Source of the DNA: Stenotrophomonas sp. 57
GTDB taxonomy: Bacteria > Pseudomonadota > Gammaproteobacteria > Xanthomonadales > Xanthomonadaceae
Length of the DNA: 64,000 nucleotides
Assembly: GCF_030291075.1 (NCBI RefSeq)
Contig: NZ_CP127407.1
Location: 742,001-806,000 of the forward strand
Direction of reading: 5' to 3'
Below the pieces are notes generated by a model. That model made no database searches and was not told the origin of the DNA. It was given only the letters and a program-made list of their open reading frames with translations. Positions 44,758 through 53,774 of the stretch are shown in pieces. Position numbers and translations under genes: made by a program. How positions within the stretch are numbered: the first letter of the stretch is position 1; every line of letters begins with the position of its first letter.

Positions 44758-46101
44758 TCAGGACTGCGGCGGGGTGGCGGTATTTTCCGCGCGGTCGCCA
44801 CTGCGGAAGCTGACGTAGGCTTCGCCACGCAGTTCCTGCAGGAAGCGGTTGTACTCGTCTTCCAGCTTGCGGCGGCCGATGGTCTCGCGGACCTGGGCGC
44901 GCTGGTTGTCGCTGGTCACGTCGGTCTGGCGGGTGGCCACGCGCTGCACGATGTGCCAGCCGGCATCGGTACGGAACGGCTGGCTGACGCCACCATCCTG
45001 GATGCCGGACACCTGCTGGCCGAACGCCGGACCGAACGCGTCAGCCGGGAACCAGCCCAGATCGCCGCCCTGGCCCTTGCTGTTGTTGTCCTCGGAGGAC
45101 TCCTTGGCCACGGTCTCGAAGTCCGCGCCACCAGCGATGCGGGCACGCAGGGTATCGATCTTGGCCTTGGCGGCCGCGTCGGTCTGGTGGTCATCCACGC
45201 GCACCAGGATGTGGCGGCCGTGGTACTCGGTGACGGTGTGGGTGCCAGCACTGGCGCTGGCGTCGCGCACGTCCACCAGCTTCAGCAGCTGGAAGCCGCT
45301 GGGGCCGCGGATCGGGCCGACCACTTCACCGGGCTTCATCTTTTCCATCATCTGCGCGAACGCCTGCGGAATCTCGTCCAGGCTGCGCCAGCCCAGGTCG
45401 CCGCCTTCCAGCGCGTTGGGGCTGTCCGAATAGCGCACCGCGGCTGCGTTGAAGTCCAGCTCGCCCTTGTCCAGCAAGGCCTTCACGCCGTCGGCCTTCT
45501 TCTGGCCGGTGGCGATCTGGTCGGCGTTGGCACCGTCGGGCAGGGCGATCAGGATGTGCGCCAGGTGGTACTGGTTGCCTACCGTCGCCTGCTGCTTCAG
45601 CGCGGCGTCGACTTCACCCTCGCTGACGCTGATGCGGCTCTGCGCGAAGCTCTGGCGCAGGCGCTGCACGGTGATCTCGTCACGCACCGAGGCGCGGAAA
45701 TCGTTGAAATCGATGCCGTCATGGGCCAGGCGCTGGCGCAGTGCGTCCAGGGTCGAACCATTCTGCTGGGCGATGGCATTCATCGCCTGGTTCAGCTCCT
45801 GGTCGCCGACACGGATGCCGCTGCCCTGGGCACGGGCCACCTGCAGCTTGACCAGCACCAGGCGCTCGAGCACCTGGCGGCTGAGCACGTCTTCCGGCGG
45901 CAGCTGGTTCTCGCGGCCGGCGTACTGCGCCTTGATGTTGGCGATCGCACGCTGGAGTTCGCTCTGCAGGATCACGTCCTCATCGACGACGGCGGCGATG
46001 CGGTCGAGCGGCTGCGCCTCCTGGGCAAGCACCTGCATGGGGGCGGACACGCTGGACACCGCCAGCAGCGAGGCGAGTAGAACGGGGAAGCGCTTGGTCA
46101 T
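44758..46101 (-). CDS. surA: Periplasmic chaperone / PPIase SurA
   Basis: 447 residues. Signal peptide, SurA N domain (LDRIAAVVDEDVILQSELQR, the KLQVARAQGSGIRVGDQEL segment), and two parvulin domains (beginning near 182, NQYHLAHILIALPDG, and near 290, EYHGRHILVRVDDH). It escorts outer-membrane proteins, including LptD, to the BAM complex. Overlaps the lptD stop by 4 bp. Confidence 0.96.
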   Translation of the reverse strand: MTKRFPVLLASLLAVSSVSAPMQVLAQEAQPLDRIAAVVDEDVILQSELQRAIANIKAQYAGRENQLPPEDVLSRQVLERLVLVKLQVARAQGSGIRVGDQELNQAMNAIAQQNGSTLDALRQRLAHDGIDFNDFRASVRDEITVQRLRQSFAQSRISVSEGEVDAALKQQATVGNQYHLAHILIALPDGANADQIATGQKKADGVKALLDKGELDFNAAAVRYSDSPNALEGGDLGWRSLDEIPQAFAQMMEKMKPGEVVGPIRGPSGFQLLKLVDVRDASASAGTHTVTEYHGRHILVRVDDHQTDAAAKAKIDTLRARIAGGADFETVAKESSEDNNSKGQGGDLGWFPADAFGPAFGQQVSGIQDGGVSQPFRTDAGWHIVQRVATRQTDVTSDNQRAQVRETIGRRKLEDEYNRFLQELRGEAYVSFRSGDRAENTATPPQS

Positions 46102-48578
46102 GGGATCAGATTCGGATCGTAGTCATCCCGGGTCGCCCCGGTGTTGCTGGGCGGCACGAGATAGAGGTCGTCGCGGTTGTAGCCGAGGATAGCACGGCGC
46201 AGGGTGCGGTCCGTGTCCTGGCCGATGGAGCTCAGGCCCTTCAGGACGAACTCGACCTGGATGGCATTGTTCATCTCGCCTTCGCGGTTGCGGACGTAGC
46301 GGCGGGCAACCGCGCGCACGGCCAGGCAGCAGCTGTCCCACTGCACGCCGGCGATGATTTCCAGCGGTTCCTTGTCCTGCAGCGAGTAGTAATAACGGCC
46401 CACCAGGCTCCAGCGCGCATTCAGCGGGTACAGGAACGACAGGTCGGCCTGCTCCAGCAGGGTGCGGTCATGCTTGTTGGCGCCCGGCGCGGCGCCGGCA
46501 TTGATGCGGTAGCGGTAGCTCAGGTTGACCACGCCGTCGTTGGGCATCAGGTAGCGGGCACGGACGCTGGCCAGATCCTCGCGCTTGTACTTCGGGTCCC
46601 ACTGGTAGGTGGCGCCCAGGGTCCAGCGGTCGTTGATCATGTAGTTGCCGTCGGCGATCCAGGCCGACTTGCCTTTCTCCACCGGCTCGCCGCCGGGGGT
46701 GACGGTCACCCGCGACTCATCGAAGTACTGGATCTGGCCGATCGAGGCCGAGAAGCGTTCCTTGCCGGTGGTCTGGTCGATGAAACGGGTGCCCAGCGCC
46801 AGGGTCAGCTGGTTGGCATCGTTCTGGCGGTCGGCGCCGGTGTAGCGCGAATCGCGGAACAGCTGGCCCCAGCTGAAGGTGAAGTCACGGGTATCGAAGA
46901 TCGGCAGCTCGTCCTGGTTGCGGTACGGCGTGCGCAGGTAGAACAGGCGCGGTTCCAGCGTCTGCAGGAAGGACTTTCCGCCGATGCTGGTCTCGCGGTC
47001 GAAGAACAGGCCGGCGTCGATGCTGCCGATCGGCAGGCTGCGGCTGGGCGAGGTATTGCCGCGCAGCTGCTGGGGCGTGGCCGTGGCCGGGTCGATGCCC
47101 TGCGAAACCAGGATGCTCCTGCGGGTGGCATCGGCCAGCCCGCGGTCCAGCTCGTAACCGGTGTACCGGTAGGCCAGGGTGGGGGTGATGTACCAGGCCG
47201 CGCCGCTGATCGGGAACGACACGTACGGCTTCACATCCAGGCGCGAACCACCGTACATGCGCTGGGTCTGGCCGTTGCGCGTGTACTGCAGGTCCTCGCC
47301 GGCTTCCGGGCCGTACTTGAAGTTGATGTCGTCGTGGGTGAAGCGCACCGCTTCGGCGTAGATGCCGGTTTCCAGCCACGGCAGGACCGGCTTGTCCCAG
47401 TTGAAGTACAGGCGTGGCTGGCGGTTGTAGGGCAGCGCGCTCTCGTTGAGGGTGTAGTCGGTCAGCTGCCAGCGGTCGGCCATGATGCCGGCCGTCCAGT
47501 TGTTGCCGGTGCCGTACAGGCCCACGGTGCTCTGCAGGTTCGAGGCGGTCACGCCGACCAGGCGGTTGGCGAAGTCTTCGACATAGCGCTCGTCGCTGAC
47601 CCAGGCCAGGTTGGCGCGTGCCTGCCAGTGGCTGTCCACGTTGTGGTAGCCGCTGAACATCACCCGGCCGCGGTCGCGGTCGCGCAGCTTGTCGTTGGGG
47701 ATGAACGCGGTGAGCAGTTCGCCGCGGCCGCCGTTGTAGAGGTAGCGGAACTCGTTGTCGAGCAGCAGGCCGCGCCGGCTCATGTAGCGCGGGGTCAGCG
47801 TATCGTCGTAGTTCGGCGCCAGATTGAAGTAGATCGGCTGCGCGTAGTCGAAACCGTTGCGGCCGGACATGCCCAGCTGCGGGAACAGCAGGCCGGTCTT
47901 GCGGCGGTCATCGATCGGGAACTTGAAGTACGGCGCCCACAGTACCGGCACCTTGCCGATGCGCAGCACGGCGTTGCGGGCGGTACCGAAGCCCTCGTCG
48001 TTGTCCACTTCGATCTGCGGCGCCGACAGCTTCCACACCGGCTGCGAGGGGTCGCAGGTGGTGTAGGTGGAGCGGTGCATCTGGCCGACCGCGCCCTGCA
48101 GGTCCACCGACTCGGCATCGCCGTTGCCACGGCGCGACACCAGCTGGTACTTGATGTCGCTGATCTTGTGGGTGTCGCTTTCCTGGTTGCCCTCGGCGCG
48201 CTTGGCGACCATGCGGATCGAGGAGTCCTGGTAGCGGACATTGCCGTCGGCGATGTAGTTGCCGGTCTCGGTGTCGAAGCTGAGCTTGTCGGTGCCGACG
48301 AACTGGTCGCCGCGGCGCAGCGCCACGTTGCCTTCGTACTGCGGCACGGTGGTGGTGCCCAGCAGCTGGTCACCCTCGATGTCGGTGGGCTGCTGTTCGC
48401 GCGCGGCAGCGGCGCTGGCCTTGTTCTGGGCGGGGACCGGGGTCGGGGCGTCGGTGAACGCGGGGATGACGTCGGTAGCCGGGCACAGGCCCCAGTTGAG
48501 CGGCTTTTCATCGGCCATCGCCGGCAGGCTGATGGCGATGCTCAGAGGCAGGGGAAGCAGGCGGAGGGCTCGGCGCAC
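46098..48578 (-). CDS. lptD: LPS-assembly outer-membrane protein LptD
   Basis: About 826 residues. Outer-membrane component of the LPS transport bridge, with LptE. Signal peptide (RRALRLLPLPLSIAISLPAM), mature N-terminus with a conserved cysteine (NWGLCPATD), OstA/jellyroll domain (EGNVALRRGDQFVGTDKLSF), and a 26-strand barrel with the CC pair (WDSCCLAVRAVARRY) that forms the inter-domain disulfides. Start uncertain: GTG 48578 fits Xanthomonad homologues; in-frame ATGs at 48620, 48629 and 48671 exist, the last overlapping the stop of the upstream gene. Confidence 0.94.
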   Translation of the reverse strand: MRRALRLLPLPLSIAISLPAMADEKPLNWGLCPATDVIPAFTDAPTPVPAQNKASAAAAREQQPTDIEGDQLLGTTTVPQYEGNVALRRGDQFVGTDKLSFDTETGNYIADGNVRYQDSSIRMVAKRAEGNQESDTHKISDIKYQLVSRRGNGDAESVDLQGAVGQMHRSTYTTCDPSQPVWKLSAPQIEVDNDEGFGTARNAVLRIGKVPVLWAPYFKFPIDDRRKTGLLFPQLGMSGRNGFDYAQPIYFNLAPNYDDTLTPRYMSRRGLLLDNEFRYLYNGGRGELLTAFIPNDKLRDRDRGRVMFSGYHNVDSHWQARANLAWVSDERYVEDFANRLVGVTASNLQSTVGLYGTGNNWTAGIMADRWQLTDYTLNESALPYNRQPRLYFNWDKPVLPWLETGIYAEAVRFTHDDINFKYGPEAGEDLQYTRNGQTQRMYGGSRLDVKPYVSFPISGAAWYITPTLAYRYTGYELDRGLADATRRSILVSQGIDPATATPQQLRGNTSPSRSLPIGSIDAGLFFDRETSIGGKSFLQTLEPRLFYLRTPYRNQDELPIFDTRDFTFSWGQLFRDSRYTGADRQNDANQLTLALGTRFIDQTTGKERFSASIGQIQYFDESRVTVTPGGEPVEKGKSAWIADGNYMINDRWTLGATYQWDPKYKREDLASVRARYLMPNDGVVNLSYRYRINAGAAPGANKHDRTLLEQADLSFLYPLNARWSLVGRYYYSLQDKEPLEIIAGVQWDSCCLAVRAVARRYVRNREGEMNNAIQVEFVLKGLSSIGQDTDRTLRRAILGYNRDDLYLVPPSNTGATRDDYDPNLIP

Positions 48579-48667
48579 GCGGTTCGGATTCGGGCGAAAA
48601 CGGACGGTAGCTTGCCCCATCCCTTGCATAGGGGCAATGAAGGGCGCCGGTGGCCGCCGGTTCGGGT

Positions 48668-49606
48668 TCATCCAGACGTGCCACCGCTGGCCGCCGAGAT
48701 CAGGGCCTGGACATGGGCCACGCTGCACTCGGCCAGCGCCTGCAGGTCGTAGCCGCCCTCCAGCATCGAGACCACCCGGCCGGCCGCATGGCGCCGTGCC
48801 AGCGCGTGCAGTTCACGGGTGATCCAGGCGAAATCGTCGGTCTCCAGCATCAGGTCCGCCTGCGGGTCACGCAGGTGGGCGTCGAAGCCGGCCGAGATCA
48901 GCAGCAGCTGCGGACGGAAGTCGTCGATGGCCGGCAGCATTTCGTCGGCCCAGACGTTGCGGAAGCGGAAGCCGCCACTGCCGGGGGGCAGCAGGATGTT
49001 CATCAGGTTGCCGGCGCCCCGGTCGCGGCGCAGGCCGGAATTGGGGAACAGGCCGGCCTGGTGGGTGCTGTAGTACGAGACCCGGGCATCGTGCTGGAAG
49101 ATGTCCTGGGTGCCATTGCCGTGGTGCACGTCGAAATCGACCACCGCGATCCGCTCCAGGCCATGCCGGTCACGGGCATAGGCGGCGGCGATGGCGATGT
49201 TGTTGAGCAGGCAGAAGCCCATCGCCGTGCTGCTGGTGGCATGGTGGCCGGGCGGACGCACCGCGCAGAAGGCCAGCGGGTCCTCGCCCAGCATCACCGC
49301 ATCGACCGCCGCCACGCCGGCGCCGGCGGCATGCACGGCGGCACTGGCCGAGCCGGGCGAGGTCCAGGTGTCCATGTCCAGCTGGCGCAGCGGCACGGTC
49401 TGCGGCTGCAGCACGAAGTCCAGCAGGGCGCTGTCGTGGACCCGGGTCAGCTCGCCGAACTTGGCCGGCGGCGCCTCGCGCCAGTCCAGCTGGCCGGGGA
49501 ACGCGGCATGCAGGGCATCCAGCACATGCTGCAGGCGTTGCGGGCACTCCGGGTGGCCGGGGCCGGGGGCGTGCAGCAGGCAGGACGGATGGGTGTAGAC
49601 CAGCAT
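48668..49606 (-). CDS. HDAC-family deacetylase (acetylpolyamine amidohydrolase type)
   Basis: 312 residues. Zn-dependent arginase-fold hydrolase with HPECPQRLQHVL, the His-His pair RPPGHHAT, zinc ligands in VVDFDVHHGNGTQ and SAGFDAH, and EGGYDL near the C-terminus. Bacterial members remove acetyl groups from polyamines, acetoin-related or other small substrates or from proteins; the substrate is unknown. It precedes lptD closely enough to share its transcript. Confidence 0.9.
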   Translation of the reverse strand: MLVYTHPSCLLHAPGPGHPECPQRLQHVLDALHAAFPGQLDWREAPPAKFGELTRVHDSALLDFVLQPQTVPLRQLDMDTWTSPGSASAAVHAAGAGVAAVDAVMLGEDPLAFCAVRPPGHHATSSTAMGFCLLNNIAIAAAYARDRHGLERIAVVDFDVHHGNGTQDIFQHDARVSYYSTHQAGLFPNSGLRRDRGAGNLMNILLPPGSGGFRFRNVWADEMLPAIDDFRPQLLLISAGFDAHLRDPQADLMLETDDFAWITRELHALARRHAAGRVVSMLEGGYDLQALAECSVAHVQALISAASGGTSG

Positions 49607-49615
49607 CGTGCCGAC

Positions 49616-50170
49616 TCAGCGCTGGCGCTGCTGTGGCTGCCACAGCGCCTCGCCCTGGCCGTCGGCACGGGCCAGGACCCGGGCCAGCACGAACAGCAGG
49701 TCCGACAGCCGGTTGAGGTACTGCAGCGCTTCGCTGCGCACGGGCTCAAGGCGGGCCAGGGTGACGGTCTCGCGCTCGGCGCGGCGGACGATGGTACGGG
49801 CCAGGTGGCAGCGTGCAGCGGCCTCGCCCCCGGCCGGCAGGATGAACTCCTTCAGCCTCGGCAGGCTGGCGTTGTAATGGTCCAGCTGCTGCTCCAGCGC
49901 CGAGACATCAGCGGCGTGGATCGCCGCATGGCCGGGGATGCACAGCTCGGCACCGAGGTCGAACAACTGGTGCTGCAGGTGTACGACCAGCGCGCGTACG
50001 TCCTCCGGCAGCGGTGCCGCAAGCAGCAGGCCGAGCGCGGCGTTGGCCTCGTCGACGGTGCCGTAGGACGCCACGCGGGCGTCATCCTTGGCGACGCGCT
50101 GGCCGTCACCAAGGCCGGTACTGCCGTCGTCGCCGGTGCGGGTGTAGATGCGCGAGAGGCGATGACCCAT
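49616..50170 (-). CDS. Cob(I)alamin adenosyltransferase (PduO/MMAB type)
   Basis: 184 residues. Transfers adenosyl from ATP to cob(I)alamin. N-terminal ATP loop TRTGDDGSTGLGDG, VDEANAALG, QHQLFDLGAEL, and the C-terminal RTIVRRAERE and NRLSDLLFVLAR motifs. Start ATG 50170. The upstream gene, 8 bp away, resembles a B12 transporter, so the pair looks like a corrinoid salvage unit. Confidence 0.93.
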   Translation of the reverse strand: MGHRLSRIYTRTGDDGSTGLGDGQRVAKDDARVASYGTVDEANAALGLLLAAPLPEDVRALVVHLQHQLFDLGAELCIPGHAAIHAADVSALEQQLDHYNASLPRLKEFILPAGGEAAARCHLARTIVRRAERETVTLARLEPVRSEALQYLNRLSDLLFVLARVLARADGQGEALWQPQQRQR

Positions 50171-50178
50171 GGCGCGGC

Positions 50179-50763
50179 TCAGTGCCGGATGTCGCGGCGG
50201 GCCTGCTGGAGCTTCAGCACCTGCTCCACGGCCAGCTGCAGCGCGGCGGCCAGCGCCACGTAGATGGCCGTGGTGCGCAGGTAGGGGCCGAACCACTGTG
50301 CATAGTTCTGCGCCCAGCCGGCCAGGGTCGGCTCGGCCACGTTGCGGGTGGTCCAGTAGAAACCGCCCTGCGCCAGCAGGTGGCAGACCGCCACCGAGGC
50401 GACCAGCAGCAGCGCGCCCTTGGCCAGCACCGGCCAGCGCGCGCTCTGGTAGTTGCGGCCCAGCAGCATGCCACCGGCCCACAGCGAGAAATAGGCTGGC
50501 AGCAGCATCCAGTAGCCCGGCGACACGCAGTAGTGCTGCCAGAAGTCCAGGCCGCTGCTGCGGATCACGATCCAGTCCACCAGCACCGCGAACACCATCA
50601 GCAGCGGGAACGCCCAGCGCGTCCAGCGCGCAAGGTAAAAGCCGCCGATGAAGAACACCGCCCACGAGGCATCGGGGATGGCCGCGAAGTGGTTGACCCG
50701 GGTCGCTGCCAGCACCAGAACGAGCACGGACAGGACGAAGGCGCGGTTGGCAGTGTCGGACAT
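50179..50763 (-). CDS. Candidate BtuM-type cobalamin transporter (solitary ECF S-component-like)
   Basis: 194 residues with about six membrane helices (8-24, 33-48, 50-67, 83-101, 113-131, 160-180). A conserved cysteine, Cys79, sits in the loop WQHYCVSPGYWMLLPAY, in the position where BtuM of Thiobacillus carries its cobalt-coordinating Cys80. Genomic context with a cobalamin adenosyltransferase fits. The identification rests on this motif, size and neighbourhood; homology was not computed. Confidence 0.65.
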   Translation of the reverse strand: MSDTANRAFVLSVLVLVLAATRVNHFAAIPDASWAVFFIGGFYLARWTRWAFPLLMVFAVLVDWIVIRSSGLDFWQHYCVSPGYWMLLPAYFSLWAGGMLLGRNYQSARWPVLAKGALLLVASVAVCHLLAQGGFYWTTRNVAEPTLAGWAQNYAQWFGPYLRTTAIYVALAAALQLAVEQVLKLQQARRDIRH

Positions 50764-50869
50764 GGTGGCGGGCCCGGAGCGGATTCAGGTTTCATTCTAG
50801 CCCGCCGCGCGACTTGGCGCAGAGCCGGCCGTTCGGCGTACAGACGGGGCGAGCGCGTATCATGAACGC

Positions 50870-52078
50870 ATGAGTGAACGACATGACGTGCTGATCGTCG
50901 GTGGTGGCCTGGTCGGCGCCAGCCTGGCCATTGCCCTGGACCGCCTCGGCCGCGACGTGGGCCTGCTCGAGGCAAGCCCGGCCGGCGAGTTGCCGGCGGT
51001 GTTCGACCAGCGCAACCTCAGCTTCGCCGCCGCCACCGTCAACGCGCTGACCGCGCTGGGGGTGATGCAGAAACTGGCGATGGCGCCGGGCCCGATCCGC
51101 CGCATCCATGTCAGCCGCGCCGGCGATTTCGGCCGTGTGCAGCTGGAAGCAGCCGATTACGACCGGCCGTGGTTCGGCCAGGTGGTGGTCGCCCGTGACT
51201 TCGGCCAGGCGCTGGAGGCACGCCTGCAGGAGCTGCCGCGGCTGCACCGTTACCGCCCGATGCGGTTCCTGGGGCTGGGCGAGGTGGTTGACGGCTACCG
51301 CCAGGTACGGGTGGCCGACGAGGCCGGCGAGCGCGTGCTGCTGGCACGCTTGGTGGTCGGTGCCGATGGCACGAACAGCGGCGTGCGCGATGCGCTGGGC
51401 ATCGAGGTCGACCGCCATGATTTCCAGCAGACCCTGTTCGTGGCCCGCGTGCGCAGCCAGCGCGCGCCGGACGGCACGGCCTGGGAGCGCTTCACCGATA
51501 CCGGTCCGACCGCGCTGCTGCCGCGGGGTGACCGCCACTTCGGCGTCGTGCATGGCGTGGCACGCGACCAGGCCGATGCGGTGATGGCGCTGGACGACGC
51601 GGCCTGGCTGCAGCGGCTGCAGGATGCGATCGGCTGGCGTGCCGGCCGCCTGCTTGAATCCGGTCCGCGCAGCGCTTACCCGCTCATCCAGGTGCTGGCG
51701 CGCGCGCTGGCCGGTGAACGCACAGTGCTGCTCGGCAATGCCGCGCAGACCATCCATCCGCTGGGTGCGCAGGGCTTCAACCTGGGCCTGCGCGATGCGC
51801 TGACCCTGGCCGAGTTGCTGGAGGATGCACATGAGGATGCCGGCAGCGATGCGCTGCTGCAGGCCTATGTCGCGCGCCGCGAGGAAGACCGACGGCAGAC
51901 GGTGGCGTTCTCGGGTGGCCTGGCACGCCTGACCAGCAATCCGGCACCGCTGATGCGGCCGCTGCGCAGCCTCGGCCTGGTGGCCGCACAACGCACCTCG
52001 GTGCAGTCGATGCTGGTGGGTGGTGCGATGGGCTTCCGCGGTGAAGTGCCGCGCCTATGCCGTGGAGAAGCTGCATGA
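50870..52078 (+). CDS. ubiH: UbiH-family FAD monooxygenase (ubiquinone synthesis)
   Basis: 402 residues. FAD-binding GGGLVGASLAIAL, the DG motif LVVGADGTNSGVR, and LLGNAAQTIHPLGAQGFNLG. Hydroxylates the ubiquinone ring aerobically. Family members (UbiH, UbiI, UbiF) differ in ring position; being first of the pair it is most like UbiH, but this is not certain. Coupled to the next gene by ATGA. Confidence 0.88.
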   Translation: MSERHDVLIVGGGLVGASLAIALDRLGRDVGLLEASPAGELPAVFDQRNLSFAAATVNALTALGVMQKLAMAPGPIRRIHVSRAGDFGRVQLEAADYDRPWFGQVVVARDFGQALEARLQELPRLHRYRPMRFLGLGEVVDGYRQVRVADEAGERVLLARLVVGADGTNSGVRDALGIEVDRHDFQQTLFVARVRSQRAPDGTAWERFTDTGPTALLPRGDRHFGVVHGVARDQADAVMALDDAAWLQRLQDAIGWRAGRLLESGPRSAYPLIQVLARALAGERTVLLGNAAQTIHPLGAQGFNLGLRDALTLAELLEDAHEDAGSDALLQAYVARREEDRRQTVAFSGGLARLTSNPAPLMRPLRSLGLVAAQRTSVQSMLVGGAMGFRGEVPRLCRGEAA

Positions 52079-53256
52079 GCCGGCGCACGCGCCTGGACGT
52101 GGCCATTGTTGGTGGCGGCGTGGTCGGTGCCGCCTGTGCGCTGGCGCTGGCCGATGCCGGCTTGTCGGTTGCGCTGGTGGAGGGCCGTGAACCGGCACCG
52201 TGGCAGGCCGCGCAGCCAGACCTGCGGGTGTTCGCCTTTGCCGCCGACAACGTGCAGCTGTTGAACCGCCTGGGGGTGTGGCCGGCCATCGCGCAGGCCC
52301 GCGCGTGGCCCTACCGGCGCATGCAGGTGTGGGATGCGGCCGGTGGCGAGGATCTGTTGTTCGACGCTGACCGCTTCGGTCGGCGTGAGCTGGGCTACAT
52401 CGTCGAGAACGGCCTGCTGCAGGATCGCCTGTGGTCGGCGCTGCCGGCGGCGGGCGTGCAGCTGCATTGCCCCGCACGGGTGGAAGCGCTGGAGCAGGAC
52501 GAGGACGGCGTGCGCCTGCGGCTGGATGACGGGCGCCGCCTGGAAGCGGCGCTGGCCGTGGCCGCCGACGGCGCCGAATCGACCCTGCGCCAGCTGGCCG
52601 GGATCGAGGTCGAGCACCATGACTACCACCAGCGTGGCGTGGTGGCCTATGTGGACAGTGAGCTGCCGAACCAGGCCACGGCCTGGCAGCGCTTCCTGCC
52701 GACCGGACCGCTGGCGTTGCTGCCGGTGGCCGAGCGCCGCAGTTCGATCGTCTGGACCCTGCCCGAAAACGAAGCGGCTCGCGTGCTGGCGTTGGACGAA
52801 GAGGCGTTCAACCGCGAACTGACCCGCGCCTTCGCGGCGCGCCTGGGTGAGCTGCGGCTGGCGTCACCGCGTGCGGCCTTCCCGCTGCGGCGCCAGCTCG
52901 CCCGTCATTACGTCGCCGGCCGCGTGCTGGCGCTGGGCGATGCTGCACATGTGGTGCATCCGCTGGCCGGGCAGGGCGTGAACCTTGGCCTGCGCGATGT
53001 CGCCGCCCTGCAGCAGTGGCTGGCGCCGTCGGCCGAACGCCGCGGGCAGCCACGCCTGTCGCCGCAGCGCCTGCAACGCTGGGCGCGCGAACGGCGCAGT
53101 GACAACCAGATCGCCGCCTACAGCTTCGACGCGATCAACCGCCTGTTCTCCAACGACGAAATGCACCTGACCCTGGCCCGTGGACGCGCGCTGGGCTGTG
53201 TCGGCAAATGGCCGCCGCTGGTGCAGGCGTTCTGGAAGCGCGCCGCCGGCGTCTGA
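52075..53256 (+). CDS. Second UbiH/UbiI/UbiF-family FAD monooxygenase
   Basis: 393 residues. FAD motif GGGVVGAACALALADAG, LAVAADGAESTLRQ, and ALGDAAHVVHPLAGQGVNLG. It starts inside the ubiH stop codon. The pair corresponds to the ubiH-ubiI (visC) arrangement of E. coli; C5 versus C6 hydroxylation cannot be told apart here. Confidence 0.88.
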   Translation: MSRRTRLDVAIVGGGVVGAACALALADAGLSVALVEGREPAPWQAAQPDLRVFAFAADNVQLLNRLGVWPAIAQARAWPYRRMQVWDAAGGEDLLFDADRFGRRELGYIVENGLLQDRLWSALPAAGVQLHCPARVEALEQDEDGVRLRLDDGRRLEAALAVAADGAESTLRQLAGIEVEHHDYHQRGVVAYVDSELPNQATAWQRFLPTGPLALLPVAERRSSIVWTLPENEAARVLALDEEAFNRELTRAFAARLGELRLASPRAAFPLRRQLARHYVAGRVLALGDAAHVVHPLAGQGVNLGLRDVAALQQWLAPSAERRGQPRLSPQRLQRWARERRSDNQIAAYSFDAINRLFSNDEMHLTLARGRALGCVGKWPPLVQAFWKRAAGV

Positions 53257-53260
53257 GCGG

Positions 53261-53320
53261 GTAGCGCCGGGCCCTGCCCGGCGAGCGCGTAGCGCGGTAG
53301 TCGCCAACCTTGGTTGGCAC
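53261..53320 (+). repeat. Two SMAG repeats of different subtypes
   Basis: GTAGCGCCGGGCCCTGCCCG (53261-53286) and GTAGTCGCCAACCTTGGTTG (53297-53320). Confidence 0.8.
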
Positions 53321-53332
53321 GCGTGACTCGGA

Positions 53333-53725
53333 TCAGTCGATCAGCCAGCCGGCCAGGTCGGTGCGGTCCAGCTTGCCGCGATGCTTCTCGTCCAGCGAGG
53401 TGAACTCATCGCCCAGCGCTGGGTTGGCCTGTGCCTCGTCGCGGCTGATGAAACCATCGCCGTCCACGTCTAGCGCAGCGAAGTGGATGCGGTACTGCCC
53501 GACCACGCTGGCCGGGCTGACCGAGCGCACCGTCACCGGCGTTTCGCCCAGCGGCACGGCGATGTCGACGCTGCCGGTCACCCGGCCACTGGCCAGTGAC
53601 TGCTGGCGGACCACGCCGCTGTCATCGCGCAGCGGTGCGCTCTGTGCCGGTTGGGGTAGGGCCACCTGCGCCGACGCAGCCGCCGGCAGCAGGGCCAGCA
53701 GGAGTGGAATCAGTCGAAAGTGCAT
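53333..53725 (-). CDS. Exported EF-hand protein
   Basis: 130 residues. Signal peptide MHFRLIPLLLALLPAAASA. One canonical calcium loop, DVDGDGFISRDE (near residue 85), and a degenerate second one (LDEKHRGKLDRTDL). Probably a periplasmic calcium-binding protein; partner unknown. Start ATG 53725. Confidence 0.85.
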   Translation of the reverse strand: MHFRLIPLLLALLPAAASAQVALPQPAQSAPLRDDSGVVRQQSLASGRVTGSVDIAVPLGETPVTVRSVSPASVVGQYRIHFAALDVDGDGFISRDEAQANPALGDEFTSLDEKHRGKLDRTDLAGWLID

Positions 53726-53740
53726 GCAGTCTTGTTCCCG

Positions 53741-53765
53741 GTAGCGCCGGGCCATGCCCGGCGGA
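53741..53765 (+). repeat. SMAG repeat
   Basis: GTAGCGCCGGGCCATGCCCG palindrome ending GCGGA. Confidence 0.85.
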
Positions 53766-53774
53766 CATCGCGCA

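Noticed and set aside
43792..48752. Two plus-strand frames above 750 codons across pdxA-surA and lptD
   Set aside because: Shadows of the leftward operon; Val/Ala/Arg/Gly/Gln-rich translations with no motifs.
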